From Chlorohelix sp037138995 (lineage in GTDB: Bacteria; Chloroflexota; Chloroflexia; Chloroheliales; Chloroheliaceae): a DNA stretch of 64,000 bases. This document shows positions 33,529-42,275 of this stretch, in pieces; position 1 is the first letter of the stretch; each line of letters starts with the position of its first letter. A program made the position numbers and the translations under genes. Where the stretch lies: the NCBI RefSeq assembly GCF_037138995.1, contig NZ_JBAXHI010000003.1, positions 1-64,000 on the forward strand, read 5' to 3'. Under the pieces are notes generated by a model. That model did no database searches, was not told the DNA's origin, and was given only the letters and a program-made list of their open reading frames with translations.

Positions 33529-34036
33529 CCCGGTTCAAAATCAGGAAAGCGCTCTCGAAGCAGAGCGTTTTCCAAACGTAACGCGCAGCGAAATGCGAGC
33601 GGCAGATGGCACACCCACTTTTATTGTGCCAGCCGATGAGTTGCTAAACGTATTGCAACATCTTCGTGATGAAGCCCGCTTTACTATGCTGGAAGATGTC
33701 ACGGCGGTAGATTGGAAAAAAGAGCCGCGCTTCCAACTTGTCTATAATTTATTGTCGCTGGAACGCGCTTCCGTTATTCGGATAAAGGTGACTTTACCGG
33801 GAGAAAATCCAACAATTGCCAGCGTCACTGCTTTATTTCCGGGAGCTAACTGGTATGAGCGCGAGGTTTTTGACCTGTTCGGTATTACTTTTACCGGGCA
33901 TCCTGACTTGCGGCGTATAGAAATGCCGGATGATTGGCAAGGTCACCCACTTCGCAAAGATTATCCCATTACGGGAACACGCCGTCCGGTTATGCCTGCT
34001 AATCAGTTTAGACCGGTGGGCAGAAGTAATTCATAA
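33500..34036 (+). CDS. nuoC: NADH-quinone oxidoreductase subunit C
   Basis: 178 residues from GTG 33500, which lies inside the end of nuoB and has a perfect GGAGGT five bases upstream. The signature WYEREVFDLFGITFTGHPDL and RKDYPITGTRRP is intact. The first 30 residues are a polar extension. It is separate from NuoD here, not fused as in E. coli. Confidence 0.96.
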   Translation: MTPTSDEPANPVQNQESALEAERFPNVTRSEMRAADGTPTFIVPADELLNVLQHLRDEARFTMLEDVTAVDWKKEPRFQLVYNLLSLERASVIRIKVTLPGENPTIASVTALFPGANWYEREVFDLFGITFTGHPDLRRIEMPDDWQGHPLRKDYPITGTRRPVMPANQFRPVGRSNS

Positions 34037-34054
34037 GAGAAGAGGTCGTTAGGT

Positions 34055-35335
34055 TTGGAAGATCTGGCTTTAAAGGATAGCTGGTTACAGGAAGATGGCG
34101 ATAAAGAGGACGAGAATAACATTCTCGACCCTGAAATAGTTGACCAAGCAGAGTCTCCTGATAAAGAGTTGATGACCATAAATATGGGGCCTCAACATCC
34201 CTCGACTCATGGAGTTTTGCGGTTAGTAGTTACGCTGAGTGGCGAATCGGTGGTAAAGTGCATACCGGACATCGGCTATCTGCATACCGGCATTGAAAAA
34301 ACCGCCGAGAACAAAACCTATAATCAAGCGCTTACTTTGACTGACCGCACCGATTATCTTAACCCGCTTATTAATAACTTAGGCTTTTCGCTGGCAGTCG
34401 AAAGATTGCTGGGAATCGAGAAGCAAGTACCGCAGAAGGCGCAAGTTGCGCGGGTTATTCTGACCGAATTACAGCGTATTAGCAGCCATTTAGTATGGCT
34501 TGGTACGCACGCAATGGATTTGGGAGCGTTAAGTACCTTTCTTTACGGGATGCGTGAGCGCGAAATTATTCTTGATATTTTCGAGAAGTGCGCCGGTGTG
34601 CGGATGATGACCAGTTATATTATGCCTGGTGGCTTGTATGCTGATTTACCGTCCGGCTTTGACACCGATGTGCGTAATTTTCTGGCTATTTTCAAGAAGA
34701 AATGGCCCGAATACCATACTCTCCTGACTAATAGTGAACTATGGTTCGAACGCACCAAAGGTATCGGCGCATTAACCGCGCAGGAGGCGATTTCTTATGG
34801 TGTAACCGGTCCGATTTTGCGGGCTTGTGGCGTGAAATACGATATACGCAAAATGTTCCCCTATATTGGTTACGAAACCTATGATTTTGAAGTGCCTCTT
34901 GGCAAAACCGGAGATGTTTATGATCGCTTTATGGTGCGTATGCTCGAAGTGCCACAGAGTATCCGAATTATAGAGCAAGCTTTGGATAAGTTGCCCGAAG
35001 GGGATTGGATGATTAACGATCCCAAAATTGCCCCCCCCAAGAAATGGCAAATCGCCACCAATATGGAATCGCTGATACACCATTTCAAGTTGTTTACGGA
35101 AGGCTACAAACCACCGGCGGGCGAAGTTTACAGTCGGGTGGAGTCGGCTCGAGGCGAATTGGCGTATTATATGGTTAGCGATGGCAGCAATAAGCCCTAT
35201 CGAATGCACATTCGCGCCCCTAGCTTTGCCAATCTGCAAAGTATGCCTTTAATGTTGGAAGGCAGGTCAAACTTTGCCGATATTGTATCGGCTATCGGCT
35301 CAATTGATATTATCTTGGGTGAAGTGGACAGATGA
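34055..35335 (+). CDS. nuoD: NADH-quinone oxidoreductase subunit D
   Basis: 426 residues from TTG 34055 with GAGG nine bases upstream. MGPQHPSTHGVLRLVV and GYLHTGIEKTAENKTYNQA are the usual opening, with the quinone-site His in QHPSTHG. The nickel-site cysteines of hydrogenases are absent, as expected. The first 39 residues are an acidic extension; an internal ATG before TINMGPQHP would give the family's usual length. It overlaps nuoE by four bases (ATGA). Confidence 0.96.
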   Translation: MEDLALKDSWLQEDGDKEDENNILDPEIVDQAESPDKELMTINMGPQHPSTHGVLRLVVTLSGESVVKCIPDIGYLHTGIEKTAENKTYNQALTLTDRTDYLNPLINNLGFSLAVERLLGIEKQVPQKAQVARVILTELQRISSHLVWLGTHAMDLGALSTFLYGMREREIILDIFEKCAGVRMMTSYIMPGGLYADLPSGFDTDVRNFLAIFKKKWPEYHTLLTNSELWFERTKGIGALTAQEAISYGVTGPILRACGVKYDIRKMFPYIGYETYDFEVPLGKTGDVYDRFMVRMLEVPQSIRIIEQALDKLPEGDWMINDPKIAPPKKWQIATNMESLIHHFKLFTEGYKPPAGEVYSRVESARGELAYYMVSDGSNKPYRMHIRAPSFANLQSMPLMLEGRSNFADIVSAIGSIDIILGEVDR

Positions 35336-35862
35336 ATAATGGAACAACCGCTTCGGAGCATAAACTGAGTGAGGAAGCGCGGCAGCGTATTTATGCGCTA
35401 AGAAATAATTACCCGGAGGGCAGGTCTGCAAGTGCAGTGATACCTGCTTTGCATATTGTGCAAGCTGAGATTGGTTTTATATCAACTGAAGCGGTAGGCG
35501 AAGTAGCCGGGTTGCTTGATATGCTGGTGAGCGAGGTTGAGCAGGTCGTAACCTTCTACCGAATGTTTTTTACCAAACCGGTAGGTAAGTATGTTATTAA
35601 GGTGTGCGATAGCATTTCATGCTATCTGCGCGGTAGCGATGAGCTTCTGGAAAAGGGCAAGGAAAAACTTTCTCTGAAGCTGGGCGAGACTACCCCTGAT
35701 GGCAGAATAACTCTGATGAAAATTGAATGCCTTGCCGCTTGTTCTGCTGCTCCTTGCGCTCAAGTCAACGATGAGTATGTCTATAATCTAAACCCGGAAT
35801 TGTTTGTAGCAATGCTGGAAGAATTGAAGACAGCGGAAGAAAACCCTTATTACTTACCCTAG
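35332..35862 (+). CDS. nuoE: NADH-quinone oxidoreductase subunit E
   Basis: 176 residues, thioredoxin-like [2Fe-2S] subunit. The four cluster cysteines are present in VCDSISCYLRG and IECLAACSAAP. The N-terminal helical part (YPEGRSASAVIPALHIVQAE) is standard. It works with NuoF to take electrons from NADH. Confidence 0.96.
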   Translation: MNNGTTASEHKLSEEARQRIYALRNNYPEGRSASAVIPALHIVQAEIGFISTEAVGEVAGLLDMLVSEVEQVVTFYRMFFTKPVGKYVIKVCDSISCYLRGSDELLEKGKEKLSLKLGETTPDGRITLMKIECLAACSAAPCAQVNDEYVYNLNPELFVAMLEELKTAEENPYYLP

Positions 35863-35876
35863 AGAGAATTTAGCCA

Positions 35877-37259
35877 ATGAGCAAAGGTTTGATGCTATAT
35901 CCTGAGCCAAAAGCGGCTACCCCTGAAGGTAAGCCGCCGTTTCCATATATACTGCTTAAACATCGTGAAATCGCAGATATTTACAGGCTCGAAGTTTATC
36001 GCGCTAATAGTGGCTATGAAGCCCTCGCTAAAACCTTAAAGGAATATAAGCCTGATCAGGTGATAGATTTGGTTAAAGCAAGCGGATTACGTGGGCGCGG
36101 GGGCGCAGGTTTTTCTACCGGTATGAAGTGGAGCTTTATCCCGAAGGACGAAAGCATTGTTAAGTATGTAGCCTGTAATTCGGACGAAAGCGAACCCGGC
36201 ACATGCAGTAATCACGAGATTATTGTAGGCAATCCCCATCAGCTAATAGAGGGAATCCTAATAGCTTGCTATGCAACCGGCTCAAAAATAGGCTTTATCT
36301 ATATACGAGGTGAATTTGCCAGAGGAGCGCGGATTCTGGAAAGAGCGGTGGAAGAAGCGCGTGCTGCCGGGTTAGTGGGGGGAAATATTCTGGGCAGCGA
36401 TTTTAGCTGTGAAATAGTGGTGCATCGCGGAGCAGGGGCGTATATTTGCGGCGAAGAAACCGCTTTGCTGGAATCTCTGGAAGGCAAGCGTGGCTTTCCA
36501 AAGCTGAAACCACCCTTTCCAGCTAATGTTGGCGGTGGTGTGTATGGTGCGCCTACTGTTATTAACAACTCGCTAACCCTTGCCACTGTACCGCATATAA
36601 TGCTCAACGGGGCGGAGTGGTTCACCCAATGGGGTACTGAAAAGAGCAAAGGGATTGCCATCTACAGCCTGAGTGGGCATGTAGAACGTCCCGGTAACTA
36701 CGAGTTGCCGATGAATACCACCTTTCGTACTCTGATAAATGAGCTTGGCGGTGGTGTATGGAAGGGGCGAAAGCTGAAATGTATTATCCCCGGCGGTTCC
36801 TCGATGCCCATCTTGCCCGGTACTGATGAAGTGCTGGATACCACGATGGATTTTGAAGGGGTCGTAGCACGCGGTTCTATGCTTGGCTCTGCTGGAATAA
36901 TAGTTTTTGATGACCAAACCTGTATCGTGGGAGCAGTGTTGCGGTTGGTGGAATTTTACAAGGACGAATCCTGCGGTAAATGTACCCCTTGTCGTGAAGG
37001 TACGCAATGGTTGGTACAAATTCTGCACCGACTTGAACATGGGCATGGACGACCCGAAGACCTTGATTTATTGCTCAGTGTGGGTGGCAACATACAGGGA
37101 AAAGCATTCTGCTTGTTGGGCGATTCTGCTCCAATCCCGATTACCAGCGCTATGAAGCTGTTTCGAGCAGAATTTGAGTATCACATCAAAGAAGGACGTT
37201 GTATGGTGGGTTCGGGGTCAAACCGTTCTCCTAAACATGAAGTTGCGGTTGCTCAATAA
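35877..37259 (+). CDS. nuoF: NADH-quinone oxidoreductase subunit F
   Basis: 460 residues. The FMN/NADH site GLRGRGGAGFSTGMKWSF and YICGEETALLESLEG and the N3 cluster cysteines in ESCGKCTPCREGT are present. In GKAFCLLGDSA a late Cys provides the fourth ligand. It oxidises NADH. It is last in this operon; nuoG and the membrane-arm genes are not in the window. A hairpin follows 14 bases after the stop. Confidence 0.97.
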   Translation: MSKGLMLYPEPKAATPEGKPPFPYILLKHREIADIYRLEVYRANSGYEALAKTLKEYKPDQVIDLVKASGLRGRGGAGFSTGMKWSFIPKDESIVKYVACNSDESEPGTCSNHEIIVGNPHQLIEGILIACYATGSKIGFIYIRGEFARGARILERAVEEARAAGLVGGNILGSDFSCEIVVHRGAGAYICGEETALLESLEGKRGFPKLKPPFPANVGGGVYGAPTVINNSLTLATVPHIMLNGAEWFTQWGTEKSKGIAIYSLSGHVERPGNYELPMNTTFRTLINELGGGVWKGRKLKCIIPGGSSMPILPGTDEVLDTTMDFEGVVARGSMLGSAGIIVFDDQTCIVGAVLRLVEFYKDESCGKCTPCREGTQWLVQILHRLEHGHGRPEDLDLLLSVGGNIQGKAFCLLGDSAPIPITSAMKLFRAEFEYHIKEGRCMVGSGSNRSPKHEVAVAQ

Positions 37260-37272
37260 AAATCCCAGAGAT

Positions 37273-37300
37273 GAGGCGACGAGTGATTGTCGCCTCGTAT
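37273..37300 (+). terminator. Terminator of the nuo operon
   Basis: GAGGCGAC, loop of eight, GTCGCCTC: perfect 8-bp GC-rich stem followed by GTATTTCC, a weak U tract. It is 14 bases after the nuoF stop. Confidence 0.65.
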
Positions 37301-37504
37301 TTCCTCCATTTCCATTTTTAATATTTGCCTCCCTAAAATTTAGGTTCAAACCAAGTTTTTCATAGCATGAATCAGATTCATACTGGATTTGTTACTATGT
37401 GCAGTTTTACGCATCAGGCAATGCAATGATGTATAATTCCACAGTAATCAGACTGCTAAACTGCTTCCGCTAACGGAGGCTAATCGTGGAGGGGTTCATT
37501 TATT

Positions 37505-39115
37505 GTGACTACCGAAAAAGATTTGCATAGACCAAAACCCGTGGTTTTAGTGGTAATGGATGGTTGGGGTTATCGCGAAGAACGGGAAGGCAACGCCGTA
37601 CTTGGGCATACTCCTCATCTTGAGAGCTATTGGGAAAACTATCCACGCACTTTTTTGCATACCAGTGGTGAAGCGGTAGGCTTGCCGGATGGTCAGATGG
37701 GAAATAGCGAAGTTGGGCATATGAATCTGGGCGCGGGTTTCATTGTCTATCAGCAACTTGTCAGAATTAATAAGGATATTCGCAACGGCGCCTTTTACAA
37801 AATCCCCGCTTTGGTAGGCGCGGTTGAACACGCCCAAAAGAATAATTCCAGTTTGCACTTAATGGGCTTGATAGGTACCGGTGGCGTGCATGCCTACAGC
37901 GAACACCTTTTTGCCTTGCTCAAACTTGCTAAAGAAGGCGGTTTACCTGCTGATAGGGTTTTTGTGCATTGCTTTATGGATGGACGTGATACCGCCCCTA
38001 CCAGTGGTCGAGGTTTTGTAGCAGAGGTTGAAAATCAATTAAAAGAATATGGCGGACGTATCGCTACCGTTTCCGGGCGTTACTACGCAATGGATCGCGA
38101 TAACCGCTGGGAGCGGGTGAAACGTGCTTATCTTGCTCTAACCAAAGGCGAAGGCAATTTTGCTAATAGTGCGGATGAAGCGTTGGCTAGAAGCTACGAT
38201 GCTACTATCACCGATGAATTTGTTGAACCAACTGTTATTCTTACCAATGGTAAGCCAACCGCTATGGTGCAGGATAATGACGCAGTGATTTTCTTCAATT
38301 TTAGGTCTGACCGCGCTCGCGAATTAACTAAAGCTTTTGCACATGATGATGACCATTTCGGCATGCACTTGCATACTGATGATGCCAAGCCTTTAGGCTT
38401 TGCCCGCGAACGTTATTTGCAAAACCTCTATTTCGCTACTATGACCGAATATCAAGAAGGACTGCCCGTACAGGTGGCTTACGACCCGTTGGATGTACAA
38501 TTGCCTGTTGCGGCGGTAGTCAGCAAAGCAGGGTTAAAACAATTACACACCGCCGAAACCGAAAAATATGCTCATGTAACGTTCTTTTTCAACGGCGGAC
38601 GTGAAGAACCTTTCCCTAACGAAGAGCGCATACTTATTGCTTCTCCTAAAGTAGCTACTTATGACCTGAAGCCGGAGATGAGCGCCTACGAGGTTACTGA
38701 TTCCCTACTCAAACAATTGGAACAAGACCTATACGATTTTATCATCGTAAACTTTGCGAATTTTGATATGGTGGGGCATACTGGTAGATTCGAAGCAGCA
38801 GTGAAGGCAGCAGAAGCGGTGGATGCTTGCGTAAGTAAGGTAGTGGCGAGTGTTTTGGCTAAGGGTGGCGTATTATTGCTTACCGCCGATCATGGCAATG
38901 CTGAAAAGATGATAGACCCTGTTACCAAAGCCCCATTTACCGAGCATACCACTACCCCGGTGCAATGTATTCTGGTATCGCCGGAAGGCTCACCCTATAG
39001 AAGCGTCAAGTTGCGGGAAAATGGGATAATGGCGGATGTTGCTCCTACTCTTTTGCAATTGCTCAATCTCGCAAAACCGTCCGAAATGACGCAAGAAAGT
39101 CTGATTGCTAAGTAA
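37505..39115 (+). CDS. gpmI: 2,3-bisphosphoglycerate-independent phosphoglycerate mutase
   Basis: 536 residues from GTG with GGAGGGG ten bases upstream. The alkaline-phosphatase-like metal sites are visible: LVVMDGWGYREEREGNAV, the phosphoserine region PDGQMGNSEVGHMNLGAG, HCFMDGRDTAPTSG, NFANFDMVGHTGR and LTADHGNAEKM. It interconverts 3- and 2-phosphoglycerate. A TATAAT at 37432-37437 may be its -10, with no clear -35. Confidence 0.97.
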   Translation: MTTEKDLHRPKPVVLVVMDGWGYREEREGNAVLGHTPHLESYWENYPRTFLHTSGEAVGLPDGQMGNSEVGHMNLGAGFIVYQQLVRINKDIRNGAFYKIPALVGAVEHAQKNNSSLHLMGLIGTGGVHAYSEHLFALLKLAKEGGLPADRVFVHCFMDGRDTAPTSGRGFVAEVENQLKEYGGRIATVSGRYYAMDRDNRWERVKRAYLALTKGEGNFANSADEALARSYDATITDEFVEPTVILTNGKPTAMVQDNDAVIFFNFRSDRARELTKAFAHDDDHFGMHLHTDDAKPLGFARERYLQNLYFATMTEYQEGLPVQVAYDPLDVQLPVAAVVSKAGLKQLHTAETEKYAHVTFFFNGGREEPFPNEERILIASPKVATYDLKPEMSAYEVTDSLLKQLEQDLYDFIIVNFANFDMVGHTGRFEAAVKAAEAVDACVSKVVASVLAKGGVLLLTADHGNAEKMIDPVTKAPFTEHTTTPVQCILVSPEGSPYRSVKLRENGIMADVAPTLLQLLNLAKPSEMTQESLIAK

Positions 39116-39143
39116 CAAAATAGAGCAAACTACGAGGAGCGAA

Positions 39144-39596
39144 ATGAGCGAAGTAATTCTGGTGGAAGTGAAGATTGAGGGAGTAGCCTTCCATCATATA
39201 AGAACTTTTGCCGATAATCGAGGATTCTTCCGTGAAGTAGCGCGTATGGATTTACCGCTGTTCGAGGAGGGCTTTGACCGTAAGTTTCATGCCTCTCTCG
39301 AACCGGATAAAGCCCCGCTATGGATGCGCCATCCTACCGAAACTGCTTGGTTCTATGTTCCGACAGGTTCGGTAAGTTTGCAACTGCGCGATTTACGGGA
39401 AAAGTCCTCCACTTTCGGGGTTCAGGTTCACTATGAATTATCAGGCGTGGGGCAATCCAGCGTAATTAAAATACCTGCGGGTGTGGCATATTCGTTTGAA
39501 GCCATGAACGCATCTCGCGCTGAAATAATCCAACTGGTAGGTTCAGGCTATACCCATAAAAATTTGGAATATTTTCCGCTTGAGAAATCCCACTAG
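39144..39596 (+). CDS. dTDP-4-dehydrorhamnose 3,5-epimerase-like cupin
   Basis: 150 residues from ATG 39144 with GAGGAG four bases upstream; a longer frame starting at 39105 overlaps gpmI and is not preferred. The RmlC cupin is recognisable in RTFADNRGFFREVAR and in PTGSVSLQLRDLREKSSTFG, IKIPAGVAYSFEAMN. The catalytic His of classical RmlC is not clearly placed, so it may bind a sugar nucleotide without being a standard epimerase. It lies 28 bases after gpmI. Confidence 0.75.
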   Translation: MSEVILVEVKIEGVAFHHIRTFADNRGFFREVARMDLPLFEEGFDRKFHASLEPDKAPLWMRHPTETAWFYVPTGSVSLQLRDLREKSSTFGVQVHYELSGVGQSSVIKIPAGVAYSFEAMNASRAEIIQLVGSGYTHKNLEYFPLEKSH

Positions 39597-39645
39597 GATT
39601 AAAGCGGCTAATATTTTTGAGTCTAGCGGTGGAAGCGTATAAAAT

Positions 39646-40032
39646 ATGAGTGGAGAAGAGATGTATCGCTGGTTTGAGGCAGAATTGAAGCGGGAAATAC
39701 CCACTGCTGCACAAAAACTAGCCTTCTCCTTTGTACCCACAGTTACTGCTGGAGTATATCTGGCAACAATTGCAAAGGTGGGAGGCAGTGGCAGACCCCT
39801 TCTCAAAGCCGAAGTACGACCAGAAGGAGTACGTCTGAGTTTCCCGGTGGCGTGGCAACAAGTTCTTAGCGATTGGCTGGGTTCACCACCATCTCAACAA
39901 TATAGGCTTAAATCAAACTGGGTAAATCAACCCAGTATTGGCGTAGCAGTAGCGGATTATGCCCCTTATTTTACCAGCCTTGCTGGGAAAACCATAGAAC
40001 TACTTATTAAGGAAATTGAGACCGGCAATTAA
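39646..40032 (+). CDS. Hypothetical protein, 128 residues
   Basis: Soluble, mixed alpha/beta composition, with MYRWFEAELKREIPTAAQKL at the start and VGGSGRPLLKAEVRPEGVRL in the middle. No recognised motif or domain. Its stop shares one base with the ATG of the following membrane-protein gene, which supports it as real and coupled. Function unknown. Confidence 0.75.
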   Translation: MSGEEMYRWFEAELKREIPTAAQKLAFSFVPTVTAGVYLATIAKVGGSGRPLLKAEVRPEGVRLSFPVAWQQVLSDWLGSPPSQQYRLKSNWVNQPSIGVAVADYAPYFTSLAGKTIELLIKEIETGN

Positions 40033-40778
40033 TGTTTAACCGGATAATCCCAGTATTTCTTTGTGCCTTAGCTGACTTGTGGGATAACTTGTTGGCGCTG
40101 GTACTGGCAAATATTCTGTGGGCAATTAGCATAATACCTGCGGTTTTGCTATTAAATCTGCCTGTTCCAGCACCCTATGTTTATTTTATAGCTATCTTGC
40201 CCCTTATTATTTTAGGAGGACCTGCTACTATCGGTCTATTCGCGCTTACCGCCAATGTAACCCGCTTGGAACGGCTTGAGTTAGGGGAGTTCTTCAAGGG
40301 TATTCGCACTTACTACGGGCGCGGTATTATACTGGCAATACTTAACTTGATTTTCGCCTCGATTGCTTATATAAATTTGGCATTTTATGCGTCAATAAAT
40401 GTTGCGGGAGGGGTAGTTTCAATAATCTGGCTTTGGCTTATTTTCTTCTGGCTAGTATTGCAAGTTAGTTTATGGCCTATGGCGCTACGTATCGAGAACA
40501 GGTTCAGCCTGCGGTTACTTTTCCGAAACAGTTTGCTGGCTACTTTCAAATACCTTTTCTTTACACTAATTATAGGATTAGTATTGGGAATTATTCTTTT
40601 CGGCTCATATTATTTATTGTTTCTACCCACCGTTCTATTCGGTATGTCCTACCACACATTGGTTAGTAATAATGCTCTTCAAGCTATTCTAGATAAAGAA
40701 AAGCTTATAATCGAATCAAAATCATCCGGCAAGGATAATCAGAAAGGTGAATCTGACTCAAAAACATGGACGAAATAA
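40032..40778 (+). CDS. YesL/DUF624-like membrane protein
   Basis: 248 residues with five or six hydrophobic segments. The pattern LADLWDNLLALVLANILWAI, then GPATIGLFALTANVTRLERL and FFKGIRTYYGRGIILAILNL is typical of the YesL family, often found beside carbohydrate transporters but uncharacterised. The C-terminal tail is polar (KSSGKDNQKGESDSKTW). It overlaps uppP by 13 bases. Confidence 0.75.
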   Translation: MFNRIIPVFLCALADLWDNLLALVLANILWAISIIPAVLLLNLPVPAPYVYFIAILPLIILGGPATIGLFALTANVTRLERLELGEFFKGIRTYYGRGIILAILNLIFASIAYINLAFYASINVAGGVVSIIWLWLIFFWLVLQVSLWPMALRIENRFSLRLLFRNSLLATFKYLFFTLIIGLVLGIILFGSYYLLFLPTVLFGMSYHTLVSNNALQAILDKEKLIIESKSSGKDNQKGESDSKTWTK

Positions 40779-41599
40779 TTAAAGCAACTATACTTGGTAT
40801 TGTCGAAGGTCTTACCGAGTTTATCCCGGTCTCTTCTACCGGACACCTTATTATTGCCAATCATTTGGTGGGATTTACCGGTGATAGGGCTAATACTTTC
40901 GATGTATTTATACAATTGGGGGCTATTCTCGCAGTTGTTATTTTATACTGGCGGCGTTTTGTGGGTTTGTTTGATTTCAGCAATGGAATGAAAGAAACAC
41001 GGTTTGTCGGATTGAATGGCTTGTTATTGCTGTTAATAACCAGCATACCCGCTTTTATACTAGGTTTTTTGGGTCGCGATTTTATTAAAGATAAGCTATT
41101 TAATCCGGTCACGGTAGTTATAGGTTTGTTTGTAGGTGGTATCGCCCTGATATTGGTAGAGAGATTTTTGCCGCCCGTTAAAGAGCAGGGACTGGACTCG
41201 TTGACGTGGAAGGATGCGCTGGTAGTTGGTTTGTTTCAATGTTTGGCATTATGGCCCGGTACTTCTCGTTCTGCTGCTACTATAGTAGGGGCAATGCTTT
41301 GGGGCGTTCAACGCAAAACTGCGGCGGAATATTCGTTTTTCGCGGCGGTTCCTATTTTGTTTTTTGCTACTATATATGACATGATTAAGAGCCTGAAATA
41401 TCTATCCACTTCTGATATTCCTGTATTTGCGGTAGGGTTTCTGGTGTCTTTCATCGCAGCGTGGTTCGCAGTTAAATTCTTTATCAACTTGGTAGGCAAA
41501 ATCACAATGGTTCCGTTTGGCTGGTATCGAATAGCAGTAGCTTTATTGGTGATTCTGCTACTGGTTACTTCAGTTATGTCAATGGAAGTAAAAGGCTAA
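40766..41599 (+). CDS. uppP: Undecaprenyl-diphosphatase
   Basis: 277 residues, about eight membrane helices. The BacA/UppP signatures are complete: GIVEGLTEFIPVSSTGHLI with catalytic Glu and Ser, and LWPGTSRSAATIVGAMLWG with the Arg. It recycles undecaprenyl diphosphate for cell-wall and glycan synthesis. The start lies within the end of the YesL-like gene, so expression is coupled. Confidence 0.97.
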   Translation: MDEIIKATILGIVEGLTEFIPVSSTGHLIIANHLVGFTGDRANTFDVFIQLGAILAVVILYWRRFVGLFDFSNGMKETRFVGLNGLLLLLITSIPAFILGFLGRDFIKDKLFNPVTVVIGLFVGGIALILVERFLPPVKEQGLDSLTWKDALVVGLFQCLALWPGTSRSAATIVGAMLWGVQRKTAAEYSFFAAVPILFFATIYDMIKSLKYLSTSDIPVFAVGFLVSFIAAWFAVKFFINLVGKITMVPFGWYRIAVALLVILLLVTSVMSMEVKG

Positions 41600-41602
41600 A
41601 CA

Positions 41603-41633
41603 AGGCCCCAGACAACGTTGTCGAGGCTTTTTA
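41603..41633 (+). terminator. Terminator after uppP
   Basis: A GACAACGTTGTC palindrome flanked by GGCCCCA and CGAGGC makes an imperfect stem followed by TTTTT, four bases after the uppP stop. Confidence 0.6.
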
Positions 41634-41634
41634 A

Positions 41635-41919
41635 TTACCACATAGCAGTTTCTTTCAAACGACGCGCCACATTTTTTATTGCGCGTCGAAAGTAATAGGT
41701 TCTACCAGTGGTGTTGCGTAAGGAATAGGTCATCGTCCAGCCGTCAGCTCGAAGCTTTTCCAACTCTTTGGAAAGAGGGCTGCCATAGTTAAGGCTTTGA
41801 ACCTGTGTATGGGTAGCGCACAGCACTAACCTCTCCCATCCACCCTGTACATACTTCTCGCTTTTTAATGGTTCCGCTGTAACACGCCCTTCCCTAGAAG
41901 GGCTCTTGGATTTTTCCAT
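41635..41919 (-). CDS. Hypothetical protein, 94 residues
   Basis: Start at ATG 41919, which has AGGAG about nine bases upstream; a longer frame from 41985 lacks this. A polar basic N-terminus (EKSKSPSREGRVTAEPLKSE) is followed by a compact domain (WERLVLCATHTQVQS, ELEKLRADGWTMTYSLRNT, TYYFRRAIKNV). The last part reads like a small beta-hairpin fold ending in an aromatic YYFRR. No family recognised. It converges with uppP. Confidence 0.7.
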   Translation of the reverse strand: MEKSKSPSREGRVTAEPLKSEKYVQGGWERLVLCATHTQVQSLNYGSPLSKELEKLRADGWTMTYSLRNTTGRTYYFRRAIKNVARRLKETAMW

Positions 41920-42114
41920 ATTAACGTTTCTCCTTAGGGTAGGTACTCTCAAACAGCAGTAACCCGTATGGTGGTATATTAGCAATAACTTCTGGAAATT
42001 TCTCTCAAATTAGGAAACTCGTACAAATAGTAGGCATTGTTTACACACTATTTATACAAATCTAATTTTAAAGATAATAGCAAAGAAGGAGTGAAAATTG
42101 AATTAAGATAGCAT

Positions 42115-42208
42115 TAACATATGAATCGAGGTGGTTATATAAATGTCTAACACAACTCTAACGCCTTCGGGCGTTACTTTATATAGCCTATGAGCGTAAC
42201 TTATGTTA
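42115..42208. promoter_or_regulatory. Nested three-stem structure upstream of dnaK
   Basis: Three concentric stems: TAACATA/TATGTTA (42115-42121 with 42202-42208), GGTTATATAAA/TTTATATAGCC (42133-42143 with 42178-42188, one G-U), and TAACGCC/GGCGTTA capped by a TTCG tetraloop (42159-42176). It ends 67 bases before the dnaK ATG. It could be an RNA thermosensor in the leader or a small palindromic element. No CIRCE operator is present. Confidence 0.6.
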
Positions 42209-42275
42209 GCATATTTGAAATTAGAGTCCTAAATTATGCGTAATTAATAAATTGATTTGGAGGAAGCAAACAGAA

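Noticed and set aside
41986..42275. CIRCE operator before dnaK
   Set aside because: The TTAGCACTC-N9-GAGTGCTAA pattern is absent.
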